Shown piece by piece: positions 46,041 through 57,559 of a stretch of DNA of 64,000 bases (positions within the stretch are counted from its first letter, which is position 1; every line of letters starts with the position of its first letter). The notes beneath the pieces are model-generated. The model searched no databases. It was not told the DNA's origin and was given only the letters and a program-made list of their open reading frames with translations. The stretch is from contig CM066737.1 of assembly GCA_033961575.1 (NCBI GenBank), positions 88,594,271 through 88,658,270 on the forward strand. Direction: 5' to 3'. The DNA comes from Aselliscus stoliczkanus. Its lineage: Eukaryota; Chordata; Mammalia; Chiroptera; Hipposideridae. The translations under genes were made by a program, and so were the position numbers.

Positions 46041-46409
46041 TTTTTTTTTTTTTAAAGATTTTATTGTAGAATTGGGGGAGGGAACAGAATTGGGGAATAT
46101 GGGAAGTGGAACAGACAAGTTGCCATCCTTTTGTTCTTCAGTCTAGTTGTGGAGGACATCGTTTCACTGGCCCATGTTGGTATCGTCATTGCGCTCTTCC
46201 CGGGTGAGGCAGTCGGTTGCTGGTCATTGGACGGTGGCTCACGGCGGTGGCTCATGGCAGCCCAGCTCCAGGTCAAGCTTTGTTCACTACCTTAGCTGTA
46301 GAGAGTGCAGCATCACTAACCCATGTGGGAACTGAACCAGTGGTGCTGCTGCTCAGAGCTGGCGCTTCCAAGCCAACTCTTAACCAACTGAGCCACTCGG
46401 CAGACCCCA
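46041..46409 (-). mobile_element. tRNA-derived SINE, long form with shortened body
   Basis: Poly-T and AAAGATTTTATTGTAGAATT at left, body lacking part of the GC-rich section, head at right (GTCTGCCGAGTGGCTCAGTT on minus). The 14-bp duplication ATGCCACTCTTTCT is perfect (46027-46040 and 46410-46423). Confidence 0.95.
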
Positions 46410-46759
46410 ATGCCACTCTTTCTGGCAGTGCCCTCTCTCCACATTCTCATCTCCTTGAATCTCCAAGCAGTGCTCTCGGTTTTTGTGATCACTTTCTTAA
46501 AGTCTTTGGATTCCTCAGAGGAGGGACTTCCAGTTTATATGTTTTGACATGGTCCCTAAAAAGCTACTAACTAAGGAAGGTATAGTTGTTTCTCTGATGG
46601 GTAAAGTAATATAGAATGTTAGAAGCAACATTACATTTTTCACTGGCCCATACATAATCCACATTTTGCCAAGCTCATTTTGATTCATGCCTCTAAACCC
46701 TTCCCTGTTCCTTTCTCTCATACACTCTGTGACAATTCATCCACTTGTGTAGCTTCAGT

Positions 46760-47517
46760 CTGCCGATGACTATCTATTTATACCTTTGCAGTTGAGAATG
46801 ATGTTTTGAGTTTCAGGCCTGCATGTCTTACTGATTTCTCTTCATTTTCATGTCCCTCAGGAACTTCAGAGTAGGCCCAAAGCTGAACTCATCTTTGCCC
46901 TCTTTCCACCTCTTTCACTTAATGCAACCTCCTTCTCTTCCTATGATCCCTCTCCAGTGAACATTAGCACAGCCCATGCAGTTGTCTAAATCAGAAACTC
47001 ATGCTTGACTCTTCCTTCTATAATCCCAAAGGCAAAGGCTAAGCTATCACAAAGCTATTTACTGCCTTAATAGTTGTCAAATCCAGTCACTTCTCTTCAT
47101 CCCTCCTCTTCGACTATTCTATCTTGCCTGAATGACATCATTTACCTAACTGGTTTCCCTCCTTCTAGTCTTCCTAGTTCTCATTCATTCTCTATATAGA
47201 ATGCAGGATGATCCTTCTAAATATATTATATTCATGTAGCTCACCCTCCTCCCACTTTGTGAAGGAATTTAGTGTCATAGCCATTATTATTTGAAAACAG
47301 TTCACACTTCTTTAAATGACTTGAAGGTCTTGCATGATGTGGCCTTTTCTTAAAACTGCAGCCTACTTTTCTGCTCTGCCATAATCTCCCCTTCCACAGC
47401 CCACCCCACACCCGCCCCATACACACACAGTTAAGTAACATTGAGCTATTTTCATTTTGTCATAGCAATGTTCTGTCTTCTCAATTACCTGATGACCTGA
47501 TACACATACATATACAT

Positions 47518-47560
<43 letters not shown>

Positions 47561-47910
47561 GTGTATATATTTATATATATGCATAAATATGTATGTTTTA
47601 TAACATATATATGTGTATATATACATTTATATGTGTGTATATGTATACACATATTAATCCAGGTCTTGCTGTAAATGCCAGTTTGTCCACGAAGCCCTCT
47701 TTGACGGCCAACTCCAAAGCCCACTCTCTTTGGGTCCCCTATTATAGTGATTATCTCACTAGACTGTAGTTAAGTGTTTGCTGATCTTAGCTGCCTATAA
47801 GAATGCTGGCTCTGTGAGGGGATACACATTAGTTCCTTGCCCACCATATTACCTAGCACTTAGCTTGGCACATAATGACTACCCCCAAAACATTTTTTTA
47901 TTAAATAGGT
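46760..47910 (+). mobile_element. L2 LINE 3' half, split by a microsatellite
   Basis: GAATGCAGGATGATCCTTCT, ACTTGAAGGTCTTGCATGAT, GCCTACTTTTCTGCTCTGCC and, past the repeat, CCACGAAGCCCTCTTTGACG, ATTATCTCACTAGACTGTAG and GCACTTAGCTTGGCACATAA match L2 in order. No open frame survives. Confidence 0.78.
47519..47660. repeat. Compound (GT)n(AT)n microsatellite
   Basis: A (GT) run of about 24 bp followed by (AT) and mixed TATG/TATA units over about 140 bp, inside the L2. Confidence 0.95.
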
Positions 47911-48734
47911 AAATGAGCAAACAGAAAATAACTAATTACAAGTGTTTGGGTCTGCCAATAACTCAACACGGAAGAAAAACAGCCGTTAGAATTGCTTTCA
48001 ATTTCAAGTCAGAGAAAACCCAGTAGCTTGCCTTATAGAGGTCTGTTTGTCTCATTAAAGAAGTTCAAAAATAGACAGATGCTGACGTTGGCTCAACGGC
48101 TCAGCAATGTTCTTCTTGGCATTTCCCTCAGAACATGTACATTCCAGCAGGAAAAAGAAAGGGAAGGGGCAGTGCCCAGAAAGCAACAGCTATCCCAGGA
48201 AATTTAGGGCCAGAGCTATGCCACAAAGCTGCCTCTAGAGCCTGGGAATTGGAGTGAAACCAGCCAATACATAATGTCTTCCAAAGAGCATGGAAAGAAT
48301 CAACTGATAAACTGGCATGCTGTAGCTAGTTCCATGGAGAGAGAACCAGGCAAAGCTTTGAGTAAATACAGTATATTCATGCAGCTCATATATCCATGTA
48401 CAGTATATTTGTACAGTATATCCACATAGGATTGTAATAACACTGAGCCTTTGGGGCTTGGTGATTTTGGTCATGATGACAGTTCGATTCTCTATTAGCT
48501 AATGATACCTTTACCTTAGAAGTTCACGTTCTAAAGGTGTCAACTGCACAGTTTAAACCATATTCTACTTGGCTACAGTTTCTCTTATTTTACATTATTA
48601 TAGATCTTATGCTAGATAGATTAAGAACCAAAAAAAACTCTTGATGTGATCTTTTGCATTTTGAACTTTTTATCCAATATCTTGGCCAGCTAAACCCAGA
48701 AGTAAAGTAATGTCATCATCATCATTCTCTATAT

Positions 48735-48920
48735 GTGTGCTGCCCAGTAGGGTAGCCACAAGCTACAGGTGGCTATTTAAATGTGAATTCATTACAATTA
48801 AGTAAAATTTAGAATTCATCTTCTCCATCTCATCAGCCACCTTGCAAGTGCTTAAGAGCCACATGTCACAATTGGCTTCCAATCGGACAGTGCAGTGTAG
48901 AACATTCCGATCATCACAGA
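48735..48920 (-). mobile_element. hAT-Charlie type MER element, tentative
   Basis: GTGCTGCCCAGTAGGGTAGC, CCACAAGCTACAGGTGGCTA, CTTAAGAGCCACATGTCACA and TCGGACAGTGCAGTGTAGAA follow a common mammalian MER with CAGTGCTGTCCAATAG-like ends. Confidence 0.55.
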
Positions 48921-49077
48921 AAATTTTATCAACAGTCCTGTTTTAGATTGCCTTTGCCTGTGTTCCCCTAAGAAGTTTAGGGTACATTTAGAACAGTTAC
49001 ATGCTATGTTACTTCAAAAGGAGTTTTTGCCAAATTTTATAAATAAGAAGTGTTTTCTAACAAAGTGGTTCACATTA

Positions 49078-49233
49078 CACTAAAACCTTGGATTGCAAGT
49101 AACTTGGTTTGTGAGTGTTCCGCAAGATGAGCGAACATTTCTAATACATTTTAATGAGGTAAACAAGCAATGTCTTGCAAAAAAAGTAGTTTGTTTCCAG
49201 AACGAATTATGCTCGCAAACCAAGGTATTACTG
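49078..49233 (+). mobile_element. Tc1/mariner-type MITE (copy 2)
   Basis: 156 bp flanked by TA (49076-49077 and 49234-49235). Left end ACTAAAACCTTGGATTGC and right end GCAAACCAAGGTATTACTG form inverted repeats. Non-coding. Confidence 0.85.
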
Positions 49234-49570
49234 TATTTTATTTCCTTGTTTCTACTTCATTTCTTCTATTGATCCATGTTCAAGAGTTGGTGTTTAAAGT
49301 CTCAAAAATTATAACTATCACAGGATAGAAACACTTTCACTTTTGTTATAGCCCTATCAACAAAGTTTGAAAAGGAGATTATTAATATTGATATTTGGGT
49401 TACGAGGAAAAAGTATCTCTTATTTTTAAAAAATATCTGTAACCAAGACTTTTTAGGTACGAGGGACTCTGTTGAAAACATTCTGCTTACATCATTTCTC
49501 ACAGTTCAAGCTTTACTACTGAACACTAATGTATCGCCTACACTGAAACTGTCAATTATATGGATAAATA

Positions 49571-49726
49571 CAGTAAAACCTTGGATTGCGAGTAGCATGG
49601 TTTGCAAGTGTTCCCCAAGACGAGCAAACATATCTAGTACATTTTGATGTGGTAAACGAGCTATGTCTTGTGATACGAGTTGTTTGTTTCTGGAACAAAT
49701 CATGCTCGCAAACCAAGGTATCACTG
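49571..49726 (+). mobile_element. Tc1/mariner-type MITE (copy 3)
   Basis: 156 bp, the same length as copy 2, flanked by TA (49569-49570 and 49727-49728). Ends CAGTAAAACCTTGGATTGC and GCAAACCAAGGTATCACTG. It lies 337 bp from copy 2 in the same orientation. Confidence 0.87.
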
Positions 49727-49887
49727 TATATACAATAAAATTGTACATTTGGAAGCCTATTTAAAGCAACAAAATCTTCAATTCAGTTTTAAACTATTGA
49801 CTGTTAAATGAGATACGAAAAATGTAACTTGAAAGAACTTTACTTTGATATCATACAGTATCAGACTATATTTTCAAGACATAATCA

Positions 49888-50318
49888 GGGCCGGCCGAGT
49901 GTCACGTTGGTTAAGAGCTGGCTTGGGATGCCAGCAGCCCTGGTTCAGATCCCACATATGAAGGCCAGTGACACTGCCCTCTACAGCTAATAACAGCTCC
50001 ACCTGGAGCTGGGCTGCGAGCCCCGGCAACGGTGTAGGCTGCAGCCCCTGCTGCAGTGGGCTGCCATAGGCTACAGTGAGCGGCTGGCAGCCAGCGTGAG
50101 CTGCCAATAGCAGTGGTGAGCGACTATCCAGAGGACAGCGAATGATCTGCCTCATCCGGGAAGAGCACAATGATAATACCAAAATGGGCCAGTGAAACAA
50201 CGTCCTCTGCAACTAGACTGAAGAACAAAAAAAAAAACAGCAACTTGTCTGTTTCCCTTCTCCAATTCCCCAACGCTGTTCCCCTCCTCCAATTCCCCCA
50301 ATAAAATCTTTATAAAAA
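49888..50318 (+). mobile_element. tRNA-derived SINE, long form
   Basis: Head GGGCCGGCCGAGTGTCACGT, GC-rich body, tail CCCAATAAAATCTTTAT. Flanking repeats AAGACATAATCA (49876-49887) and AAGATATAATCA (50319-50330) differ by one base. Confidence 0.94.
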
Positions 50319-50447
50319 AAGATATAATCAAAAACAAAAGTTAAGTAATTTTGTTTTGTAGTTTAGGGTTCAAGTGTATTAGTAGGTCAGACAAATCTTC
50401 AAATTCTCCACTGGCTTTCATAGGACCTTTATTTATAGTTTTATATA

Positions 50448-50528
50448 TTGGGTTGCCAGAAAAGTCATGACATATTTTTTCTATGTTTTTCATTGCAAAA
50501 TTGTGTCATGACTTTTCCGACAACCCAA
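50448..50528. mobile_element. 81-bp mariner MITE, near-perfect hairpin
   Basis: TTGGGTTGCCAGAAAAGTCA at the left and the reverse complement of TGACTTTTCCGACAACCCAA at the right form inverted repeats differing at two of the first 20 positions, with pairing continuing into TCATGACA. The element is flanked by TA (50446-50447 and 50529-50530). It has the size and shape of MADE1-like mariner MITEs and is likely young. Transcribed within DMD it would form a long hairpin RNA. Confidence 0.9.
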
Positions 50529-51264
50529 TAGATAAACAAATAGCCTTGTGGGCCTAAAAGGAATTCATCTGCCATTCGTGAATAAAAGAACAAGCTGCTT
50601 CTCAACTAAATTCTGTATTTTAACAATTCAGATCAGAACATAGATCATCATTGTGACCTGTGTAGGCAGGTATTTTGTTTTCCTGCTCATAGTCCTTATA
50701 GAGAACATGTTAACATGTAAAGGCAGAAACGTGGGCCTCTGCAAGCTCATTTCTTGCTCTTCAGTCTCTGTGAATAGATATGAATTGGTGAATAAGATAA
50801 TATTAGATGTGATATTACAAATTATTGTGAGAAACCACTAAGGATTAGATTTCAAGGACTGCCATCTGGCTGATGATTTTATGATGATACTGTCATGAGA
50901 TTTCATTTCCTTATTTCTATTCCAGGATGACTCTTTAAACAAGAAATGAGTTACTAACTCTGAATTGTCTGTCTGTAGCTTTCTGAAGGCTTCTACAACT
51001 ACCACTCAGCAAGGAGCAAGCTGATCAAGTAGAGAGACTAGTCCTAGTATCAGACGGTTGAATATGGCTGAAAGTTCCTCACAGAAACTCCCATTTACCT
51101 GAACCATCTCTCTAGGTTCTAAGAAAGATATAGCATATATGTGCGTACATGCAAACATTTGTATATGCATATGCATATATATACATAAAAATACACTGTT
51201 CCTTAAAATAATATCTCAGTATTCTTCTGTCCTTCCTAATAATACATTTCAAATTTTAATAACA

Positions 51265-51400
51265 CAATTAATAGCATAATAATCTCAAGATCATCCATGT
51301 TGTGACAAATGGCAGCATTTCATCTTTTCTTATGGCAGAGTCACATTGCATTGTGTATATATACCACATCTTCTTTATCCAGTCATCTATCAAATTTTTT
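51265..51400 (-). mobile_element. L1 3' fragment, antisense
   Basis: AATAGCATAATAATCTCAAG, ATCATCCATGTTGTGACAAA, ATACCACATCTTCTTTATCC match an antisense L1 3' segment related to the inverted part of the L1 at 9936. Confidence 0.65.
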
Positions 51401-51459
51401 TAAAAAATAATACAATTAATAGTTGATAAACTGAGAAATTATCACCTGTGTTCTCCATC

Positions 51460-52000
51460 TTTGGCGACTGTGAAGGTACTTTTTGTTCCTCTATTCCCAG
51501 GTCCTGTCTCTTCTTCACACTAAAGAAACTAGAAAGGAAGAAAAAACAACCATTGATCCCTGTTATGTGTGCAGCAAAGAGTTAGTTACTCCAGCTGGAC
51601 ACTGGATCTCTTCCACATTCTGCAACAAATGTTTTGGCTAATAGTTTTGCTTTCCTTCTCTGAGAATCTTCAATTTCTTCTTTCTTCTTGCTCTTCCCTT
51701 CAGCCAATCACCATGCTCAAGTCTCCCTCATCCTAAAAGAACTTTTTTAGGGTATCGTCTTCTCCATCCATCTATGCTTGTTTCACCTTACTCTCAAATT
51801 TTTGGAAGCAATGATTGACAGTCCCATTTCCTGTTCTTCAGCTTCTGGGTATGCTTTGAACCTCTCCAATCTGGCTTCTCTGGCACCACCACTTTACTGA
51901 AAACAAGGGGTCACTGAGATCATCAATGACTTTCATAATAGCTAATTACCTTGTTTTTGTTTATCCATCTACTTCACTTTATGTTAACACTGGTCCTGTT
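51460..52000 (+). mobile_element. L2-like LINE fragment
   Basis: Pyrimidine-rich, with CCTTACTCTCAAATTTTTGG, CCAATCTGGCTTCTCTGGCA and GAGATCATCAATGACTTTC in L2-like order. Tentative. Confidence 0.4.
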
Positions 52001-52099
52001 GATGAACTCTACTAGTTGAAACTTTCCCTTCCTTGGTTTACAGAATGATAATATCTTGCAATTCTCTTAGTTCTCTAATCGGTAGAATAAGGATGAAGT

Positions 52100-52288
52100 G
52101 CTTAGCACAATGCCTAGCATTGATACTAGGTATACAATAGTGAAAACCCCTACAATCATGAAGCTTATATTCTGGGAAGGAGAATATGGGAGACAGACAT
52201 TAGCAAATATAAAAGTGAAATATATAGTATATCAGATTGTGATAAGTGAAATATATATGGTATATCAGATCATGATAAAGAAGTAAAG

Positions 52289-52349
<61 letters not shown>

Positions 52350-53280
52350 AAGAGAAGAGAAGAGAAGAGAAGAGAAGAGAAGAGAAGAGAAGAGAAGAGA
52401 AGAGAAGAGAAGAGAAGAGAAGAGAAGAGAAGAGAAGAGACATGCTGTCATTTAAACATGGTAGTTACAAGTCTCACTGGAAGGGTGACATTTAAGCAAA
52501 AGCTAAAGGACCCAAGGATATAATTGGAATAATTGGAAGAAAACAGTCTAGGAGAGTCCTTATAAATGAAAATGTCCTAAGGCAGGAGTATGCTTGGCAA
52601 GGTGAAGGAACTTTAAGGAGACCAGTGTGACCAGTGGGACAGGAGCAAGTGAGAAGGAATATATTATGGTAGAGAATGAGTTCTAACATTAAGTTCTAAC
52701 ATGAGTTCTAACATAAGATAGGGGAATCTGATTACATTGGACCTTATAAGCCCCAATAAGGACTTTTGCTTTTGCTCTGAATGAGGTGGGAGCCATTGGA
52801 AAGTTCTGAGCAGAGGAATGACATGTTTTGACTTACCTGGCCCATCCATTATAATAGACTGAAGGGAAGCACTGAAACCATTTAGGTGACAGTTGTCATA
52901 ATTCAGGCAAGAAATGACTGTGGTTTGGACGAGGAGAGGTGAATGTGGTAAGAAGTGGTTGGATTCTACTACATTTTGAGGACAGAACCCAAAATGTTAT
53001 ATAATGGGCTGGATTTGGGTGTCCAAGAGTCAAGGAAATCTACAGAGTTTTTAGCCTAAGCAACTGGAAAATGGGGTACCCATTTACTGAAATGGAAAGA
53101 CTCCGAAAGCACCATATTTTAGGCAGAAGATGTGGATACGTTACATTTGAAATGCCTGTTATATATCCAGGTGAGATGTGGAGATGATAGCTTGCTATAA
53201 AATCTTAAATTCTGGGGTAATGGTAGTAATTCAATATATACATTTGGGAGTCATAACAATAAACAACATAGGTTGTATAG
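52100..53280 (-). mobile_element. L2 LINE, antisense, long copy
   Basis: CATGAAGCTTATATTCTGGG, AGGGTGACATTTAAGCAAAA, AATGTCCTAAGGCAGGAGTA, GTGGGAGCCATTGGAAAGTT, TGACATGTTTTGACTTACCT, TCATAATTCAGGCAAGAAAT and TTTGAAATGCCTGTTATATA follow antisense L2 from its 3' end inward. A purine microsatellite interrupts it. Non-coding. Confidence 0.7.
52292..52440. repeat. (GA)n(GAGAA)n purine microsatellite
   Basis: About 27 GA units (52292-52345) pass directly into about 19 copies of GAGAA (to 52440). The 149-bp tract is all-purine on the + strand and can form triplex DNA. Reading frames across it are artefacts. Confidence 0.98.
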
Positions 53281-53397
53281 AATTGCTCTATACAACCCTT
53301 AAATGTTCGTGTTCCCTTCTTAATTCTCTCTTCTTTCTCTATACACATTTCGAGCATCTTTGTTGGCTTCAGCTACCATTCAGATTGCTCAGCTTTT

Positions 53398-53503
53398 GGG
53401 CCAGCTGAGTGGCGCGGTGGTTAAGCGCTGGCTTGGGAAGCCAGCGGCCCCGGTTCTGTCCCACATATGAGGGCCAGTGACACTGCCCTCAAAAAAAAAA
53501 AAA
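53398..53503 (+). mobile_element. tRNA-derived SINE, head-only form
   Basis: Head GGGCCAGCTGAGTGGCGCGG through CACTGCCCTC then poly(A). Flanking repeats AGATTGCTCAGCTTTT (53382-53397) and AGATTGCTTAGCTTTT (53504-53519) differ by one base. Confidence 0.95.
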
Positions 53504-53524
53504 AGATTGCTTAGCTTTTGTTTT

Positions 53525-53960
53525 TTTATCTTACATCTTTCTCCTGATCTCCAGAACTGTACTTACTGCCACCTACCAGACATCTCCATCTGCACAGTCT
53601 ACAGGCTCCAAAATGTCTGAAGTAGAATGCATTATCTGCTTCTAAAACAAGGCTAGATTTCCTGTGTTTTCAATGTAGTTGAATTGCCTAACTTCATTGT
53701 CTGTAAAACTGGAAACATAAGATTTACCTTCTACTTGTTTCTCCCTCTCTCTTCTCTACTGACACATGGATTAAACTAGCTTCTGAATGCTGTGAACTCT
53801 TCTTCAAAAATTGCTCTAAAAACAATTCCCTTTTCTTTATCACTTTTGTCACCTCATCTTAAAGCCTCTTCATATTTTGCCTGGGAGATTGTTACCACCT
53901 TTTTTCTGTGCTTCTAGCCATTGAGTCTCTATGCTCATTTGTCCTTCACACTGGCCCCAG
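53525..53960 (+). mobile_element. L2-like LINE fragment
   Basis: CCTGATCTCCAGAACTGTAC, GACATCTCCATCTGCACAGT and AATTGCCTAACTTCATTGTC fit an L2-like order. Tentative family call. Confidence 0.4.
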
Positions 53961-54207
53961 AGTATTTTTCTTAAAACTAGTCTTCTGGTTTTTCTTTGCT
54001 GCCAGCACTTTTTTTTCCCCCTCCCAAGACCTGATGGGTGACACTTACATATGTCATATACTCCCAAAGGCATACCCAAATTTTTCTGAAAATAAAAATA
54101 AATAAGTTTTATTTTTCTCAGGGAAGAAAAGCGAATCATATCACAAATTTTTACTTGTTTATCTAGCTGAAGGACAGCATTGGGAACTTTACTAAAGAAT
54201 CTTATGC

Positions 54208-54360
54208 GGGAGTGACCGGTTAGCTCAGTTGGCTGCCGGTTCGATCCCTACATGGGACACTGTGAGCTGTGCCCTCCTTAAAAGAGTCAACTATGCCATT
54301 ATAGCATGAAAGCGATGTGTAACCAATGACCATGGCTGTTCCCCAATAATTTTTTTTAAA
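54208..54360 (+). mobile_element. tRNA-Ile-like SINE lacking the anticodon region
   Basis: GGGAGTGACCGGTTAGCTCA GTTGG joins directly to CTGCCGGTTCGATCCC, removing about 30 bp that contain the anticodon arm. Box A and box B are both kept but closer together. The body (TATGCCATTATAGCATGAAA) and tail TTCCCCAATAATTTTTTTTA are otherwise normal. Confidence 0.88.
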
Positions 54361-57345
54361 TGCTCTGTCCACAAATGCTGTTGTTTCTCAAAATATTTTT
54401 GGAATTCATTTTTCTGGACCTACCTGGGGATTATTTTATGACCATCAGAAGACTATTGTATTACATTAGCCACAACTTGTGTTTGCTCCAAAATTGTACT
54501 CAATAACTATGAATTGAATGGAACAATCAGATGTTGCCTACTAAATGACTTTGGATTGTTTCCAAAACATTAAAGGATAAAAATGTGCTGCTGCCCTTGA
54601 AGCTATGTAAAGAATGCAGTATGATGCTAATAGCACATTTGTTTAAAATACAGTCTCTTATTAAGTCAGGGACTGCTTACGGTATATTTGTAGCATGTTA
54701 TAGTCATAAACAATAAAGCTACAGATGACCTTAGAGCCACCAGCTCCAATGGCTCAATTTAGAGTAGCCCATTTTTAATCCCTCTCATTCAAAATATAAC
54801 TTCTATTCCATGTGAAGGACTTAAAGGATTTGGTACATTGAAAAATCCAGTGCACTAGCAACTCCTTTAGGTATACTTCTTTTGGCAGTGGGAGGAAGTT
54901 TCTTTTGGCTCTTCAAGAGAGAATTATATAGATAGTTACCAGGCACAGCCATTTTTATGCTGCTGAGACCCAATCTTCCCAACTGATTATGAAGCATAAG
55001 AATTCTCACCATCTTACGATAGGATAATATAATACCTGTAATGGGAATCTTTGGGGCTCTGGGCCAAGGAGTGTCGTGATCCATACAGATCTAAAAGGTT
55101 CACGGTGGTAACAGCCTGCTTCATTTTATGTCATCTCCTTTAAAGTAATTAGAATGGTTCTAGCTTGCAGGGATTGTACGCAAAGGGAGACATTTGGAAC
55201 AATATCACTGGTGATGTACTGCTGTGGAATATTACCTGGTGATGTAGCCAAGTAGCCATTGCCATTCTCACCTAGTCCTATAGTTCTAAACTAGGCTCCC
55301 TGGCCCACCAAAATATATGCCTAAAAAAATGCCCCTACATACAATTTATCCATGAAGAGACTCTAAACTTCAAGAAAATTTATCATTGTTCCCTAATGAA
55401 GAATTGTAGGAGATAAACAGACCTTTTTTCTTTCCTTCAATTGTGCCTTTAATATCATGGTATCTAAAATTAAAGCAAATAGGAGAAAATTTCCCTTACT
55501 TGGCTTAATGGAACCACTAACGTTGGCAACAGCATCCCTTATATTACTTTTCAATTATATTTATACTTTCGACTTTCTTTGCATCACTGTCATTCTCAAG
55601 AAAAAAACCTCTTTAAGATAGTCAATAAAATATGTAAATTAGCTAGAGTTTATTTTCAGAAAGTTGAATAATTGTGATAAATGGATATAATCATCATTTG
55701 ACTTATATTTTTATCTGTCCAATTCTAACAACCATATACTCCAGGGATCTTTTGGCTTTATTCAATTCTAATAGGGATGTATTTTTTTTCTATAAATCAT
55801 GAATTCAGTTGCATTCCTTATTTTTAAAAATAAGCAGGACATGTACGTATTAGTGAATTTTGTGAAACTGAATCTTTTCAGTTTCCCCCCAAAGGGATGG
55901 GGGATCATTTAGCCCTTGTAGGTGGTAGTCTTCAGCAGATCTTTTTACATCCCCCTTCTTTCAGGTGTGAAACTGATGCCATCCCTGCCTAATTGAAGCA
56001 GAGCCTAGCATGGAGCATTTTCAGAATCTCGAGCCTAACAGGATTTAAACTCCAGGCAACCACTACCTATTTCCCATCCCAGAGTCGACCAGCCTCGTAG
56101 CTTCAACCCTGCATTCTACTTTGTAGTTCTGTGCCATTTCTGACTGACAGAGCTAGCTATCTTGTGGCTCAGCTCAAATTGTGCCTTTTTGATTTTTTGT
56201 TTTTATATTTTATGTATCATTGTTCTAGGTTTAGAAGTTTTTGAGATTTTTTGAAATAATTTTCCTAATATAAAGTGATACTTAAATAAGAATCACCCTT
56301 AACATTTGTTTGCATTTCCTTTCATCACATTTTTATAAATATAGTTTGCCTAGGTTTATTTTATTAACTCCCAATGTATTATCAGTTGAAACCATTTTCA
56401 GATAGTTTTTTTTTCTATTAAAAGTTCTTACTACATTTTTATTAGTAAGGTAATGTGCAGGTGTTATTTATTTTTTCAAGAAAGAAATATGAGGGGAAAT
56501 ACTTCCTTAAGGTACATGGTAACTTACTGAATAGCCAGAAACAAACGCGATCCCCTCATGCTTCTAGCCGATGATTTATGCTCAAGCAATTCTGCCTAGC
56601 ATCACTATTCATCCAAAGAGATGAAAACCATTTAAATTAGCCAGTAAATCAATTCCCCTTTCAAAGCAGTGGTTACGTGTTTTAAATATCTTCTAATATT
56701 TAGCTCGCAGCTAGCTTCATCAAATCTCAAAACCGGTGCTCATTATATCACTCTGTCGAATCAGTGTCTTCATGACACAGAGCATATAAAGCAAGTCAAA
56801 CAGACCTAATCCGAACACTTTTAGAGATCATCACCTACAATGCATATACCTATGGCTATTCCCACAACCCCTAAGGAGTTGTATTTTTCTTCTATATTGC
56901 AAGTATTTTAGATCTAGCTGGTGAAATTGAGTTCGCTATTGAACGTTAACCTTATCACAAGCTCTTTTTAAAAATACTTAAATGACATAAGCCCTCCATA
57001 AAAAATGACCAAATACAGTTTTCACCCTGAGGAAAATTAGGTGACTAATAATCATGAATTCATGATTATTTATAATTTGTATGGGGTTTTGGTGGTAAGA
57101 TATGATCTGTTAATATGTACTATGTAAGTAGTGCCTAAATTGTCTATTAAAATAGAAATGCTAAAATGGCTTTTTTTTTTCTATTTGGCTGTGAGGGTAA
57201 CCATTGACCTCTACTTAGAGCTGGCATCCCAAACCAAAATCTGTGACTCCCAGGCTTGTGCTCCCTTCATTGCTGTTTAATGGATACATATCAACTTGGA
57301 AGGAGGTTCTGGCAGCTTTTCACAATAATCTCATCTCATCTCTAT
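54361..57345. other. Repeat-poor intron segment
   Basis: About 3 kb with no element I recognise. It contains a perfect 24-bp palindrome at 57047-57070. Open frames are short and featureless. Confidence 0.45.
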
Positions 57346-57349
57346 CCCT

Positions 57350-57545
57350 TTCAATATTTTCATCAGTGACTTGGATGAAGACGTAGATAGCATCCTTATC
57401 AAATTTGCGAATGACACAAAGCAGGGAGAAATAGCAAATACAGTAGACAAGAGTAGCAGGAGCCAAAAAGATTTCAACAAATTGGAGTGGTAGGCTGAGT
57501 ATCGAAAGATGAAATGTTAATATAAGGTGCTACACTTGGGGCCAA
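57350..57545 (+). pseudogene. CR1/L3-type LINE reverse-transcriptase fossil
   Basis: Translating from 57350 gives FNIFISDLDEDVDSILIKFA, NDTKQGEIANTV, QKDFNKLEW, then a stop, AEYRKMKC, another stop, and YKVLHLGPK. This follows the non-LTR reverse-transcriptase region around the catalytic (Y/F)ADD box, here FAND. The frame is kept for about 65 codons with two stops and no frameshift that I can detect, which is notable for so old a family. It is not a functional gene. Confidence 0.8.
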
Positions 57546-57559
57546 AAGAAAAATAAAAT

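Noticed and set aside
52200..52451. Leu-Phe-Ser repeat protein on the minus strand
   Set aside because: It is a translation of the (GA)n(GAGAA)n repeat.
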